49,650 bases of DNA. Source: Okeania sp. SIO2C9 (lineage in GTDB: Bacteria > Cyanobacteriota > Cyanobacteriia > Cyanobacteriales > Microcoleaceae). Location of the stretch: positions 1 through 49,650 of the forward strand of contig NZ_JAAHGO010000068.1 of assembly GCF_010672455.1 (NCBI RefSeq). Reading direction: 5' to 3'. The notes under the pieces were generated by a model. That model did not search any database and was not told the origin of the DNA. It saw nothing but the letters and a program-made list of their open reading frames with translations. Both the position numbers and the translations under genes were made by a program. Of this stretch, positions 8,803 through 19,038 are shown piece by piece (the first letter of the stretch is position 1; each line of letters opens with the position of its first letter).

Positions 8803-9411
8803 ATGTTGAATCATCAACAAATAGAAATTAATGAGATATTTACTCCCGAACAATTGCTAGAAAATCGTGGCAGAGTAGCAATTTTTATTGATGGATCTAA
8901 TCTATTTTATGCTGCTTTGCAATTAGGAATAGAAATTGATTACACTAAGCTTCTTTGTCGTCTTACTGGTGGTTCTCGCCTTCTACGTTCCTTTTTCTAT
9001 ACAGGAGTAGATCGTACTAATGAAAAACAGCAAGGATTTTTGTTGTGGATGCGTCGTAATGGTTATCGTGTCATTTCTAAAGATTTAGTACAACTACCGG
9101 ATGGTTCTAAAAAAGCTAATCTTGATGTAGAAATAGCAGTTGATATGATGGCTTTAGTCGGTTCTTATGATACTGCTATATTAGTTAGTGGAGATGGAGA
9201 TTTAGCTTATGCTGTAGATGCTGTTAGTTATAGGGGTGTTCGGGTCGAGGTAGTTAGTTTGAGGTCTATGACTAGCGATAGTTTAATTAATGTTTCTGAC
9301 CGTTATGTAGATTTAGAAAACATTAAAGAAGACATCCAAAAAACTTCTAAGTCTCCTGGTTATACCTATCGTCCCCTATCAGCTATAGGTTTAATGGAAG
9401 AACATGATTAA
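8803..9411 (+). CDS. labA: NYN-domain protein, LabA family
   Basis: The 202-residue protein has the NYN/PIN-like nuclease fold. The start of the fold is RVAIFIDGSNLFYAAL (Asp near residue 29), followed by SFFYTGVD, KKANLDVEIAVDMMAL and TAILVSGDGDLAYAVDAV, which supply the acidic residues that bind metal in this family. The pattern matches LabA/DUF88 proteins of cyanobacteria; LabA of Synechococcus acts in the repressive output arm of the KaiC clock. Whether this copy is LabA itself or a paralogue cannot be told here. The gene is monocistronic, with GAGG 13 bases before the ATG and a possible terminator 170 bases downstream. Confidence 0.8.
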   Translation: MLNHQQIEINEIFTPEQLLENRGRVAIFIDGSNLFYAALQLGIEIDYTKLLCRLTGGSRLLRSFFYTGVDRTNEKQQGFLLWMRRNGYRVISKDLVQLPDGSKKANLDVEIAVDMMALVGSYDTAILVSGDGDLAYAVDAVSYRGVRVEVVSLRSMTSDSLINVSDRYVDLENIKEDIQKTSKSPGYTYRPLSAIGLMEEHD

Positions 9412-9579
9412 AAATAATATTTGTTCTAATTTAATTTAGAAAAATGATCAAACTCTAGAACAATAATCAATTTCAAAGTGTTGTTAGTTTTTGTTGATGT
9501 TAGTAGATTAATAACTAGAGAATTATATACTCTACGTTTAATCGGTAAGTTAAAGCAAAAATTGAATATTATTTGCTAC

Positions 9580-9664
9580 AAGGAAAGTTAGAAAATTGAG
9601 CATTATCCTAGTAAAAGCAGGAAACTTTTTGCTCATAATTAAAAACTTTCCTTGAGTTTTTTTA
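9580..9664 (+). terminator. Long hairpin with T-run downstream of the labA-like gene
   Basis: Outer arms AAGGAAAGTT (9580-9589) and AACTTTCCTT (9644-9653) pair perfectly. Inside them TGAGCA (9597-9602) pairs with TGCTCA (9630-9635). GAGTTTTTTTA follows the last arm. This may be a rho-independent terminator or the inverted ends of a small repeat. Confidence 0.45.
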
Positions 9665-10203
9665 CTGATATAATAGCAATTTTATAAATGTTTGTTAAAC
9701 TTTCTTGAGTAGGGGAGTGGGAAAGAAATAAACATAAGAATAATTAACAACAACTGGCGTTCTAATTATCAAAAAAAGTCATTCTGCCTGTGTTAATTAC
9801 TTACAGCGCAATTCATTTAAGTAGACTACAAAATTCTTTGAGGTTAGGGAGTAGGCAGTAGGAGAATGCTTTGACCAAAAAATAAGGTCATTTCTCAAAA
9901 AGTTTTCTACATTTTATTGAGCAGGGGAGTATGGCAGGGCTCATTCATTGTCACTAGAAGAAAAATTGATAGGGAGATGGGGACCCACCCCTCGCCCCTC
10001 CCCCTGCCTTTCAAGGGGATGAAAAAAATAAACTTTAGTATTTTAAGCCTCTGACTTCAGCGGTCAGTACTGATAACTGATAACTGATAACTGAAATGAC
10101 CACTGTAGTCTATCTATTTGAAAACCGCTATAATTCTCAGTCTATATATTCATTAACACTTTCCAGTGCTATATCTATTAACTACTATTCTTGTAGACTT
10201 TTT
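9665..10203. other. Non-coding stretch
   Basis: No gene is visible. The stretch has short direct repeats, including three copies of a nine-base unit ACTGATAAC-type just before 10096, and a G/A-rich segment near 9840-9870. An in-frame ATG at 10096 would extend the next gene by 36 residues, but those residues look non-coding. Confidence 0.5.
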
Positions 10204-11367
10204 ATGATCGAACAAAATAATTCTTTTTCTTATTTCCATAATTCATCAATACCTTTATTCATTTTAGTAACTTTACTTCTAGGAATAACTGCTTGTAATC
10301 AACAAAATCAAGTTCAAGAAAGTATATCGGAACAACCTGTTCCTACTCAAACACCAGAGAGTGACTTGACTTTAAATGATGTTACTTTAGAAGAAGCATC
10401 AGAAGAAGGTCAAATGTTGTGGCGAGTAAAATCTCAACGAGCTTCATATTTGGAAAATCAAGAATTAATAAGAGTTACAAAACCTGAAGGTGAATTATTT
10501 CAAGATGGAAAAGTAACCTATAAAATTACTGCTTTACAAGGAGAAGTATATCAAGATGGAAACAAAATTATATTGATAGATGAAATAGAAGTATATGATA
10601 TTCAAAATAAAGTAGTTATTAGAGGACAACAACTGGAGTGGTTGACAGAACCAGGAATTATTATTGTCACTAATAATATTACGGGTAGTAACGAACAAAT
10701 ACAAGCATCAGCTCAGAAAGCAAAAGTTATTAGTCAAGAAAAAAAAATAGAGTTTTATGGTCAAGTAGTAGCTATGGTCAAAGAACCTGTGCTTAAAATA
10801 CAAACAGAACAACTATTTTGGCAAATAGAGCAAAAAAAATTGGTTACTAATCAACCTATAAAAATCGAACAACTCAAAGATCAAAATGTTATTGGCAGTG
10901 CTTATGGTGACGAATCAGAATATGATTTAGGCAATAAAATAGCTACTCTCAAAAAAAATGTGCAGCTACTCCAAACTGACCCAAAAGTACAAATAAGTAG
11001 CGACTTAGTTACTTGGAATATGTCACAAAATTTGATTACTTCTCCAGGACCTATAACAGTATTAGAACAAGAAGAAAAAGTAGTATTGAAAGCTAATCAA
11101 GGTCAAGGAAATTTTCAAAACAATACCTTCAATTTATTAGGAGATGTTATTGGTGTAGGACAAAATAATCAAGCTCAGTTGAATAGCGATCGCCTAACTT
11201 GGTACTTTGAAAATCAAACTTTTGAAGCAGAAGGAAACGTATTTTATCGTCAAGTTGACCCACCATTTAATGTTAGAGGTCCTCGGGCAGTTGGACAACT
11301 AGAAAATGAAAAAGTTACCATTGAAGGTGGTAGTAGTAATGTAGTCACAGAAATTATTCCTCAATGA
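10204..11367 (+). CDS. LptC-like lipopolysaccharide export protein
   Basis: A lipoprotein of about 387 residues if started at the ATG at 10204, which places a signal peptide (PLFILVTLLLGITAC) with lipobox cysteine directly at the N-terminus; the longer frame from 10096 buries that signal. The rest consists of repeated beta-strand units of the LptC/OstA type, for example VTLEEASEEGQMLWRVKS near the start and later segments with alternating ...NQPIKIEQL, TLKKNVQLLQ, SDLVTWNMSQN and LTWYFENQTFEAEGNVFYRQ. In LptC these form the periplasmic slide that receives LPS from the LptBFG transporter. Cyanobacterial LptC proteins are longer than that of E. coli, consistent with this length. No other lpt gene is nearby. 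Confidence 0.75.
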   Translation: MIEQNNSFSYFHNSSIPLFILVTLLLGITACNQQNQVQESISEQPVPTQTPESDLTLNDVTLEEASEEGQMLWRVKSQRASYLENQELIRVTKPEGELFQDGKVTYKITALQGEVYQDGNKIILIDEIEVYDIQNKVVIRGQQLEWLTEPGIIIVTNNITGSNEQIQASAQKAKVISQEKKIEFYGQVVAMVKEPVLKIQTEQLFWQIEQKKLVTNQPIKIEQLKDQNVIGSAYGDESEYDLGNKIATLKKNVQLLQTDPKVQISSDLVTWNMSQNLITSPGPITVLEQEEKVVLKANQGQGNFQNNTFNLLGDVIGVGQNNQAQLNSDRLTWYFENQTFEAEGNVFYRQVDPPFNVRGPRAVGQLENEKVTIEGGSSNVVTEIIPQ

Positions 11368-11576
11368 AAGAAGAAGGAAGAAGGAAGAAGGAAGAAGGAA
11401 GAAGTTAAGAAGTAAAGAAGGAAAAATCTTACCGAATAATTAATAATTAATAATTAAATAATTTTGGTTTAAAGCCTCCCCTTTTAAGGGGAAAAAAAGA
11501 AATAATATTTCATTATATTCAATCAAGAATGGTTTTAACCAGAGGTAATTATCAATTATCAATTATCCATTAATTA
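11367..11576. repeat. Heptamer run and MITE family D copy 1
   Basis: Bases 11367-11410 hold about five copies of the heptamer GAAGGAA. From 11429 to 11576 lies a short copy of family D: a TTACCGAATAATTAATAATT end, a palindromic CCCCTTTTAAGGGG core and a GGTTTTAACCAGAGGTAATT end followed by TATCAATTATC repeats. The internal module containing AAGCGGTCG that longer copies carry is missing here. The remainder up to 11890 shows nothing coding. Confidence 0.7.
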
Positions 11577-11794
11577 AGTTGTCTAAGTTTTCAGCTTTTG
11601 ATATGTCTGCGACCTTTCCTTCGACTGCTGTATATGCAGTTAATGTTTATCAAAATAATTGGGTCGCGCAACCTTGCATTAAAAGGCAAAATATTTTTGG
11701 AGGGTGGTTCATCCATCTCCGTGAAAAAAATAACTTCTGAGTTCTGATTTTGTTAAACAGTGCTACACCATATTTAATATTTACAAAAGCCTAA

Positions 11795-12967
<1,173 letters not shown>

Positions 12968-12986
12968 TACCAAATTTACAAGACTT

Positions 12987-13505
12987 ATATCATGTCCGCT
13001 TACAGCGGTTTTCCTGCACGGTAGACCACAGTAGAGACGTTTCATGGAACGTCCCTACAAGGTGCGTAATTATGACGATGTGGTTCATCAATATGAAAAG
13101 CGCTGTAATATCATGTCCGGTAGCATCGGTCTTGTATAGCAAAGGTAGGCAATAGCTCCGGAAAGCAACAGCTCCGGAAGGCAGGAATACTACTATAGCA
13201 AGAAAAAAAACTTAAATTTCCTGTAGATATTCACTCTGGGGTTTACACAAATCCTCTTACACAGGGCAAATATCCGTATAATCCCTGCTCCCTGTTTCCT
13301 TCTCCCTCACAGGAGTGCGCGTTCCCTGTCTTAGTCGGCATTCCCATGGCGAGGAGACCGTTCCCTACGGGACGCTTTCCTTGCGGAATGCTATCGCAAA
13401 CGCGTTAACATAGTTGTTCGCTAGCAAACGCCGGGTTCCGACCGCTTGCTACTGTCGTCGTCGCGGGTTCGCACCGCTTATAAGTATTCAAGCGGACATG
13501 ATATG
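12987..13505. repeat. Composite MITE (family E ends) with nested MITE A
   Basis: The segment begins TATATCATGTCCGCTT and ends AAGCGGACATGATATGA, inverted repeats of about 16 bases. Inside, 13108-13250 matches the inverse of the family E element at 19866-20224 (ATCATGTCCGGTAGCATCG, AGCAAAGGTAGGCAA, CTCCGGAAGGCAGG, AACTTAAATTTCCT). MITE A copy 1 sits within the left part. GC-rich modules such as GCGGAATGCTATCGCAAACGC fill 13300-13450. No reading frame survives. Confidence 0.65.
13001..13107 (+). repeat. MITE family A, copy 1
   Basis: The 107 bp element has terminal inverted repeats TACAGCGGTTTTC and GAAAAGCGCTGTA and an inner palindrome GACGTTTCATGGAACGTC. Further copies lie at 18388 and 45259. 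Confidence 0.8.
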
Positions 13506-14086
13506 ATTCAAATTCCCTGTAGGTGTCGTTTCAAACCTCAAATTATTTTGAGTGTGGCATAGTTACCAAAATTATTTATCAGCTAGGTTGATACTTAATT
13601 CTCATCTAGGAAATCAAAAAATATTGGTGTTTCTACGATTTTTTCCTTTTCATAGAAGTTATCATCTTGAACACGAATAAATAATGATAAATTCAGTTCT
13701 ATACCCCCTTAAAAAGTAAAAATATATTTGAAAATAAGAGATGTACGAGGTGAATTTAGGAGACTCTATTATACAACATTTCTCCCGTTTTTAAACCCAA
13801 AATAATTTGTATAATCATATACAGAAATTTTATTCATTTTCAAACAAAAATGAGCGACTTATTATATTAAATTTATAGTATTTTTAAGTTCTCTGATTGC
13901 CTATGATATTTCACTTTTTTCCAGAATATTTTCTACAAAACCTTTCTCAAAACTCCTACAGAAGACCAAAATCATAAAAGGGTTTTAATTTAATCACAAC
14001 AGTGTTAGTCTCAGAAGTTGGAGGAGAACAAAAAATATTTTCTCCTTCATGCAATATGATTAAAAATCATTTCTAATTAATTGGCT
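13506..14086. other. Non-coding upstream region of the PilB-like gene
   Basis: No gene, RNA or repeat was recognised here. The sequence is AT-rich with many short T and A tracts. It probably contains the promoter of the downstream ATPase, which cannot be assigned. Confidence 0.4.
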
Positions 14087-15847
14087 ATGAGTACATCAAC
14101 TTCTGTTCTATCAGCTTGGCAACTCTTAAGAAATCGTGAAATTACTTGCCAACAAGCATTGGAAAATTTAGTAGATAAACGAGGAATAGTAAATCTACAA
14201 CTACTTGATAAAGAAGTAGCATATCGTTTCTTTAGAGAATTTCCAGATCGAAAAGACTTACCACCAGTAATTCCTCTACTGTTATGGCGTAACTGTTATT
14301 ACTTAGCCTCCCCTATAGAAATATGTGCCGATGAGATGAAAAATATGAGCGATCGTACTTTTTCAGACATCAAAATTATTTTTATAGCAGAAAAGAGCTA
14401 TAGCGCCTGGTATCATCGAGAAAAAATAGACCCCAACTCGATTTCTGGAAATCAGTTAATTAATCCTTTAACTGGAGAGCTAGAAGAAGAAGATGTCTGC
14501 GCCACCACAGAATTATATCTTTCTCAAGCAGCAGACCAAATTGGTCGAATAAAAACAATCATTTCCGGCGCTCTGCGTAACCGTGCTAGCGACATTCATC
14601 TTGAACCTACTGGAGATGGTCTACGAGTACGTTACCGTATTGATGGCATCCTCAGAAATATTACCACCTTACCAGCAGATATTGGTCGTCGAGTAGTGGT
14701 TGCTATCAAGGTCATGTGTGATATGGATATCGCTGAAAGTAGATGTCCTCAAGATGGGAGAATTAGCGAACAATATGTAGGAGAGAATGATTCTAATATA
14801 GGAATAGATTTACGAGTCAGTACCCTTCCCTGCGTTGGTGGAGAAAAAGCTGTAATTAGATTACTAACTTCCAAAAATCCTTTTTCTAGTTTGGATAAGT
14901 TGGGATTTTCTGAGCGGAGTTTGAGTGTATACAAAAGTTGGTTGCGCCAACCACAGGGAATGATTATTTTTACAGGACCGACTGGTTCTGGGAAAACAAG
15001 CACCCTATACACCAGTTTGTTATCAGTGGCAACAGAACACGTTAATGTCGTTACTGTTGAAGACCCAGTAGAATATGTATTACCCGGAATTACTCAAACT
15101 CAGGTAAATGAAAGAGCAGGAATGACTTTTGCCGCTGGTCTACGGGCAATTTTGCGTCAAGACCCCGATATTATTATGATGGGAGAAATACGCGATCGCG
15201 AGACTGCAGATACAGCGGTAAGAGCTGCATTGACTGGTCACTTAGTCTTGACTACTCTCCACACTAATGATGCCATAGGCGCAATTCCTCGGTTAAAGGA
15301 TATCGGTCCTGACCCTGCTTTGATGAGTGATGCGCTATTGGGTATTGTTGCACAAAGATTAGTGCGCAAAATTTGCCCCCATTGTGGAGAAGCTTATACT
15401 CCGACAAAGACTGATTTACAAATATTGGGTTTAGAACAGCCACAAATATTGCCTTCTATGAGTTTTGCTGTTAGCAAAAGTCTATCTGCTTATGCTTCTG
15501 CTTTGAATAATGGTAATGGTGGACAAACTATATCTGCTGTTACTCCGAGTATAAAGCATGAAATTCAGGGAAAATGGCGTATTGGTCGCGGTTGCTCTAA
15601 TTGTTTCCATTCTGGTTATTCTGGTAGAGAAGCAATTGTAGAATTATTGGATGTAGATGATCGGGTTCGTGAGTTGATTTATGAAGGTACTATGACTCAA
15701 TTACAGCGTTATTTGAAGCAAAATGGTTTTGTTTCTTTCCAAACTGCTGCTGTTGAAAAGGTAACTCAAGGAATAACTACAGTTGAAGAAGTACAGCGTG
15801 TTTTGCCACGGAGTGCTTTATATACTCAGAATTTTACCAGAGGTTGA
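14087..15847 (+). CDS. PilB/GspE-family type IV pilus assembly ATPase
   Basis: A hexameric secretion ATPase of about 586 residues. N-terminal MSHE/GspE-N-like part (about 1-130), then the N2 domain SGALRNRASDIHLEPTGDGLRVRYRIDG, Walker A GPTGSGKT (about residues 297-304), Asp box with VTVEDPVEY, Walker B ILRQDPDIIMMGEIRD, His box TALTGHLVLTTLHTNDA, and the zinc tetracysteine CPHC ... CSNC of extension ATPases. It powers pilus extension or type II secretion. It is shorter than canonical cyanobacterial PilB (about 670 residues) because the N-terminal region is reduced, so it may be a second PilB paralogue. No pilT or pilC lies next to it. ATG at 14087 was chosen over a TTG two codons upstream. 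Confidence 0.88.
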   Translation: MSTSTSVLSAWQLLRNREITCQQALENLVDKRGIVNLQLLDKEVAYRFFREFPDRKDLPPVIPLLLWRNCYYLASPIEICADEMKNMSDRTFSDIKIIFIAEKSYSAWYHREKIDPNSISGNQLINPLTGELEEEDVCATTELYLSQAADQIGRIKTIISGALRNRASDIHLEPTGDGLRVRYRIDGILRNITTLPADIGRRVVVAIKVMCDMDIAESRCPQDGRISEQYVGENDSNIGIDLRVSTLPCVGGEKAVIRLLTSKNPFSSLDKLGFSERSLSVYKSWLRQPQGMIIFTGPTGSGKTSTLYTSLLSVATEHVNVVTVEDPVEYVLPGITQTQVNERAGMTFAAGLRAILRQDPDIIMMGEIRDRETADTAVRAALTGHLVLTTLHTNDAIGAIPRLKDIGPDPALMSDALLGIVAQRLVRKICPHCGEAYTPTKTDLQILGLEQPQILPSMSFAVSKSLSAYASALNNGNGGQTISAVTPSIKHEIQGKWRIGRGCSNCFHSGYSGREAIVELLDVDDRVRELIYEGTMTQLQRYLKQNGFVSFQTAAVEKVTQGITTVEEVQRVLPRSALYTQNFTRG

Positions 15848-15852
15848 TATTA

Positions 15853-16337
15853 AATAGGGTTTGTTGAAAAAGTCTTATGAGTGAGGGTCGGAGTCAGGAG
15901 TCAGGATTCAGTAGGGGAGGCATGGGTAGGGCGACGTACAAGAGAAAAAAAGAAGGAAGATAAAGAAGAAAGTTTTTTATCATCAGGACTTACGCATACT
16001 ACCACATATAGTAGGGGTTAACGGTCGTTAACCCCTACAAATGGTGTATAATTTTGTCTTTTGCGTAATATCATGTCCGCTTGAATACTTTTGAATACTT
16101 AGGGTTTGCGCTCATAAAGTCTTTTTGCTCTTTGTAGGAGACAGGAGACAGGAGAAATGGGAATGAGCGAAGAGGTAGTAGAAAGAATTGTAAGAATGAT
16201 TTTTCTGCCTAACTATGCGCCTAAAATACGCTCCATGCATGAGCATGAAGAGCTGAAAACCAGGTACTGCAATTCGACCGCAAAAAAGCTAAAGTCTTTA
16301 TATGTCAATGCTTTTAGATTTAATCAGCAAGCCCTAC
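15853..16337 (+). repeat. MITE family H, copy 1, with another repeat inserted
   Basis: The ends AATAGGGTTTGTTGAAAAAGT and TCAGCAAGCCCTA are inverted repeats. The same element at 33391-33663 is 273 bp; this one is 485 bp because a further repeat with ends GGACTTACGCA and TTTTGCGTAA lies inside (about 15984-16069). That inner repeat also has a palindrome GGGGTTAACGGTCGTTAACCCC. An open frame at 16157-16351 is part of the repeat and not a gene. Confidence 0.65.
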
Positions 16338-16916
16338 TTATACTTTGGTGAAAGGAAGACAGAGGGTAGAAGGCAGCTATGCTGAAGAGTTTCTTTTAAT
16401 TGAAACTTAATTCTATACACGCTCCGATGCTATCGGACATGATATAAGTCCGGATCATGGTATTAAGCGATTAAGCGGACATAATATAACTTATCTTCTC
16501 CACAGGCTTAAAATCTGTAGGAACTCCAGCTACTGATACACATAACTTTCCAGGTAGACTCTAATGATGTGTAATATAACTTTTTGGCGTTGGTGATTTG
16601 AGATATGATATCATTTCCGGATCATTAGGGATCAAAAAACTGTCTCCTTCTATTCCTCTTTCTTATTCTTTCTTCCTTCCTGAGTTTTGAGTTCTGACTT
16701 TTAAGTAATTAAGATTAATATCATACACGCGCTTCACCAATGCCAACTTTTTTTAGTATCCTCACCCATTTTTAGGTTTCTCAGTCCAGTTATACTGCGC
16801 TAACAAAGTTTAACACATTATTATATAATTAATTATAGCAGTCTTCACAAAGGTAGGTTACAGAACTTCTGCCCTCAGCATAAGTGCCTTCTGCCTTTAA
16901 CTTCCCGCCAGGGAAG
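16338..16916. other. Repeat debris with ATCATGTCCG motifs
   Basis: No gene is visible. The inverse motif CGGACATGATAT occurs at 16433-16444, CGGACATAATATA at 16477-16489 and ATATCATTTCCGGATCA at 16612-16628. These are end motifs of family E. The rest is unassigned. Confidence 0.45.
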
Positions 16917-17146
16917 TCCCGCGCTCTCCCTAAGGGGAGCGGAGGGATGGGAAAGCCAAGGCCAATAGTCGGATACCTCCACAAATAAAACCTTCCTATA
17001 CCCTTGACAAGCTAGAAGGTATGGATGTTATCATCAAGGTCAACACAGGGGGAGGACATCACCTCACACGAAACAGCGGTCATTTTTTTCATAATGTAAG
17101 AATCCCGTGTTGTCGCGCTATGCGCAACGTCGGGAGTATGTCAAGT
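16917..17146 (+). repeat. IS605-type non-autonomous element (family F), diverged copy
   Basis: It starts with GTCCCGCGCTCTCCC and ends with AAGAATCCCG ... CGGGAGTATGTCAA, a stem-loop of the kind found at the right end of tnpB elements. It corresponds in layout to the fuller copies at 18509 and 36402 but its interior is different. The following 350 bases to the cupin gene show no feature. Confidence 0.5.
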
Positions 17147-17496
17147 AAAAATCTCTGTATTCTATGTTAATGAAAACTGCTACAATATGGTCTATAGGAT
17201 AGATATTTCAAAAATATAGCTGTTTTTTAGACAGTCCTACAACCATAATGGTATAGATTGAACTTGGGACAAATTACCTGATGATGTTAGCTCCGATAAT
17301 AAATAAATAAAGAAGATGTATTTCGCTTTCTTTCCTACTCACAGTTTTTTCCACTCCAGGTCTCCCCTACTTCCGTACTCGCTCTAGCATTACGCGAGCA
17401 CTACTACCGTTTTTTATTTAATGCCGGAGTGGATAAATAACCTCTGTTTTCTACTTTTCTTAGTGAAAACTGATATGAGCGATCGCCTAACTAAAA

Positions 17497-17925
17497 TTAT
17501 TTTGAAGATACTTCTGTATCAGCTTCTGGAAAACGAGTAATATCATCTTCCCCAAGATATTCCCCATTTTGAATTTCAATCATTACTAGAGGAATTGTAC
17601 CAGGATTTTCTACACGATGTGCTGTGTTTGGTGGAACATAAGTTGATTGTTTTTGCAGGAGTAAATGTTCTGTACCATCAAACACAACTTTAGCAGTACC
17701 AGAAACCACAATCCAATGTTCACTACGATGATAGTGCATTTGGGTCGTAATATGATGTTTTGGTTTGACCTCTATACGATTAATTTTGTAACGTGGACCT
17801 TCTTCCAACATTGTGACTGTACCCCAAGGCGGTGTTCTTGTAGGATGTTCATGTTGACTTGAGACCGTAGCTTCAGAATTTACAACTGGGGTCGAAGACT
17901 GTTGATTATTTTGTGTTTCACTCAT
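17497..17925 (-). CDS. Stand-alone cupin domain of the type II mannose-6-phosphate isomerase family
   Basis: The 142-residue protein has a Ser/Thr/Gln-rich N-terminal 30 residues, then the cupin: PPWGTVTMLEEGPRYKINRI, HHITTQMHYHRSEHWIVVSG with metal-binding His and Glu residues, and the second cupin motif YVPPNTAHRVENPG. It ends with IEIQNGEYLGEDDITRF, typical of the C-terminal domain of bifunctional GDP-mannose pyrophosphorylase/phosphomannose isomerase. It is predicted to interconvert mannose-6-phosphate and fructose-6-phosphate, or to act as a related sugar-binding cupin. The nucleotidyltransferase domain of bifunctional forms is absent. It is a monocistronic gene flanked on both sides by repeats. 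Confidence 0.85.
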   Translation of the reverse strand: MSETQNNQQSSTPVVNSEATVSSQHEHPTRTPPWGTVTMLEEGPRYKINRIEVKPKHHITTQMHYHRSEHWIVVSGTAKVVFDGTEHLLLQKQSTYVPPNTAHRVENPGTIPLVMIEIQNGEYLGEDDITRFPEADTEVSSK

Positions 17926-17983
17926 AAATTTTTTTTGGATTACATCAAATAATAATCTACTTTCACATTTTACTACAGAATGC

Positions 17984-18055
17984 CATTGACATCCTCCCGA
18001 TGCTGCTCTAGGAGACAGCCCAAGTCCCGCTCCATTGCTGATAGGGGCTTTCTGC
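17984..18055 (-). repeat. Truncated end of family F element
   Basis: The sequence TTGACATCCTCCCGATGCTGC and following GCTCTAGGAGACAGC, then GATAGGGGCTTTCTGCT, matches the right-end half of family F in inverse orientation. It breaks off at about 18055. Confidence 0.6.
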
Positions 18056-18106
18056 TAAATAACATCAAGTTTTTCGTTTTAATCTTGCTTTTAGGATGTC
18101 TTATAT

Positions 18107-18336
18107 TAGAGTTGTTGGGAAATAAAAATTCAGGTAGTCCTGTATAGTAATGGTGAATGGTGGCTGAAATGCTTGCTATACCGTTACCGAAAAAATTACA
18201 ATGCACCACTACCAAAATTCAAAAGCCTCAAAAGCTTACTATATAAGATTTTCAGGATTGGAGGTTTGAAAAACACTATAAACGTTGACTAATAAGGGTT
18301 TTAGCCATTTTTTTAGCTTAATTCCCAACAACTCTA
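18107..18336. repeat. MITE family G
   Basis: The 230 bp element has terminal inverted repeats TAGAGTTGTTGGGAAAT and AATTCCCAACAACTCTA (one mismatch in 17). The interior is AT-rich and non-coding. Only one copy was noticed in the window. Confidence 0.65.
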
Positions 18337-18387
18337 TTATGTCCGGTTGAATAGTTATTGTATAGTTGGAGCTGGGGATTAGGGGAT

Positions 18388-18492
18388 TACAGCGGTTTTC
18401 ATTTGGGTAAACCACAGTAGAGACGTTCCATGGAACGTCCCTACAAGATTTTGCTTGTGAAGATGTGGTTCATCAATTTGAAAAGCGCTGTA
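18388..18492 (+). repeat. MITE family A, copy 2
   Basis: The 105 bp copy has ends TACAGCGGTTTTC and GAAAAGCGCTGTA and a perfect inner palindrome GACGTTCCATGGAACGTC. It lies 17 bases before the next element. Confidence 0.8.
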
Positions 18493-18508
18493 AGGAATGA
18501 CAAAAGTG

Positions 18509-18822
18509 GTTTTATCTCAACGTTGGTTGAAGACCCGCGCTCTCCCGTAGGGGAGCTAGGGCATGTTTGCGCAGCATTCCGCAGGAAAAACCAATCAATA
18601 AGAGCGGTTCTTACAATAGTATGCTATACTCAAATAAAATAAGGCTGCTGGACGAGCAGTGTCAGTCTGTGGAGCGACCGTAAGACCGAAAAGAGGTTCG
18701 GCCTCGGAGGCAGGTGCTATGTTAGCGCAGCTCCTCTGTCAAGAGGAAGCAGAAAGCCCCTATCAGTGATGTTAGGGAATCCCGCGCTGTCACGCAAGTG
18801 CAGCGTCGGGAGGATGTCAATA
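18509..18822 (+). repeat. Family F element, copy 2, with TnpB omega-RNA-like right half
   Basis: The 314 bp element starts TTTATCTCAACGTTGGTTGAAG and ends in GGGAATCCCGCGCTGTC ... CAGCGTCGGGAGGATGTCAA. There is no reading frame. The right 180 bases (18643-18822) are conserved with the inverted copy at 36402-36685 and can fold: AAGAGGTTCGGCCTC, CTCCTCTGTCAAGAGGAAGC and the terminal CCCGCGCTG/CAGCG stem. The layout is that of a non-autonomous IS200/IS605 derivative that keeps the end and guide-RNA region of a tnpB element. Confidence 0.6.
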
Positions 18823-18838
18823 GTTCTTTCTCTTTCTT

Positions 18839-19014
18839 ATTTCCAACTAATCCGCATTAACCCAAGCGGTGGGGAATAAAATGTTTAGGGGAATAGTCTA
18901 TAACCCTGGTGTTTCCAACTAATCCGCATTAACCCAAGTGGTGGGTTCCCTTATTTTTAAGAGAAATGGCTAAAAAAGTTTCCAACTAATCCCTATTAAC
19001 CCAAGGGGTGGGGA
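18839..19014 (+). CRISPR. Degenerate CRISPR-like array, three repeats and two spacers
   Basis: Three copies of a ~35-36 base repeat (consensus GTTTCCAACTAATCC then GCATTAACCCAAGCGGTGGGG) start at 18839, 18911 and 18978. The spacers are 36 bases (18875-18910) and 32 bases (18946-18977) and unrelated to each other. Each repeat can form the same hairpin around ATTAACCCAA: CCGC/GCGG, CCGC/GTGG and CCCT/GGGG, so the changes keep pairing, counting G-U pairs. No adjacent cas operon is intact, but CRISPR-associated pseudogenes lie at 21.9-22.9 kb. Confidence 0.6.
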
Positions 19015-19038
19015 GCAATGATATTCTGAGATAACACA

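Noticed and set aside
10096-10203. N-terminal extension of the LptC-like protein
   Set aside because: It would bury the lipoprotein signal; the 36 residues look non-coding and follow a short tandem repeat.
16157-16351. 64-residue open frame with an ATG
   Set aside because: It lies inside a MITE (family H) whose other copy at 33391 does not keep the frame open.
18430-18642. 70-residue open frame on the plus strand
   Set aside because: It runs through MITE A and the left part of a family F element; no protein family likeness.
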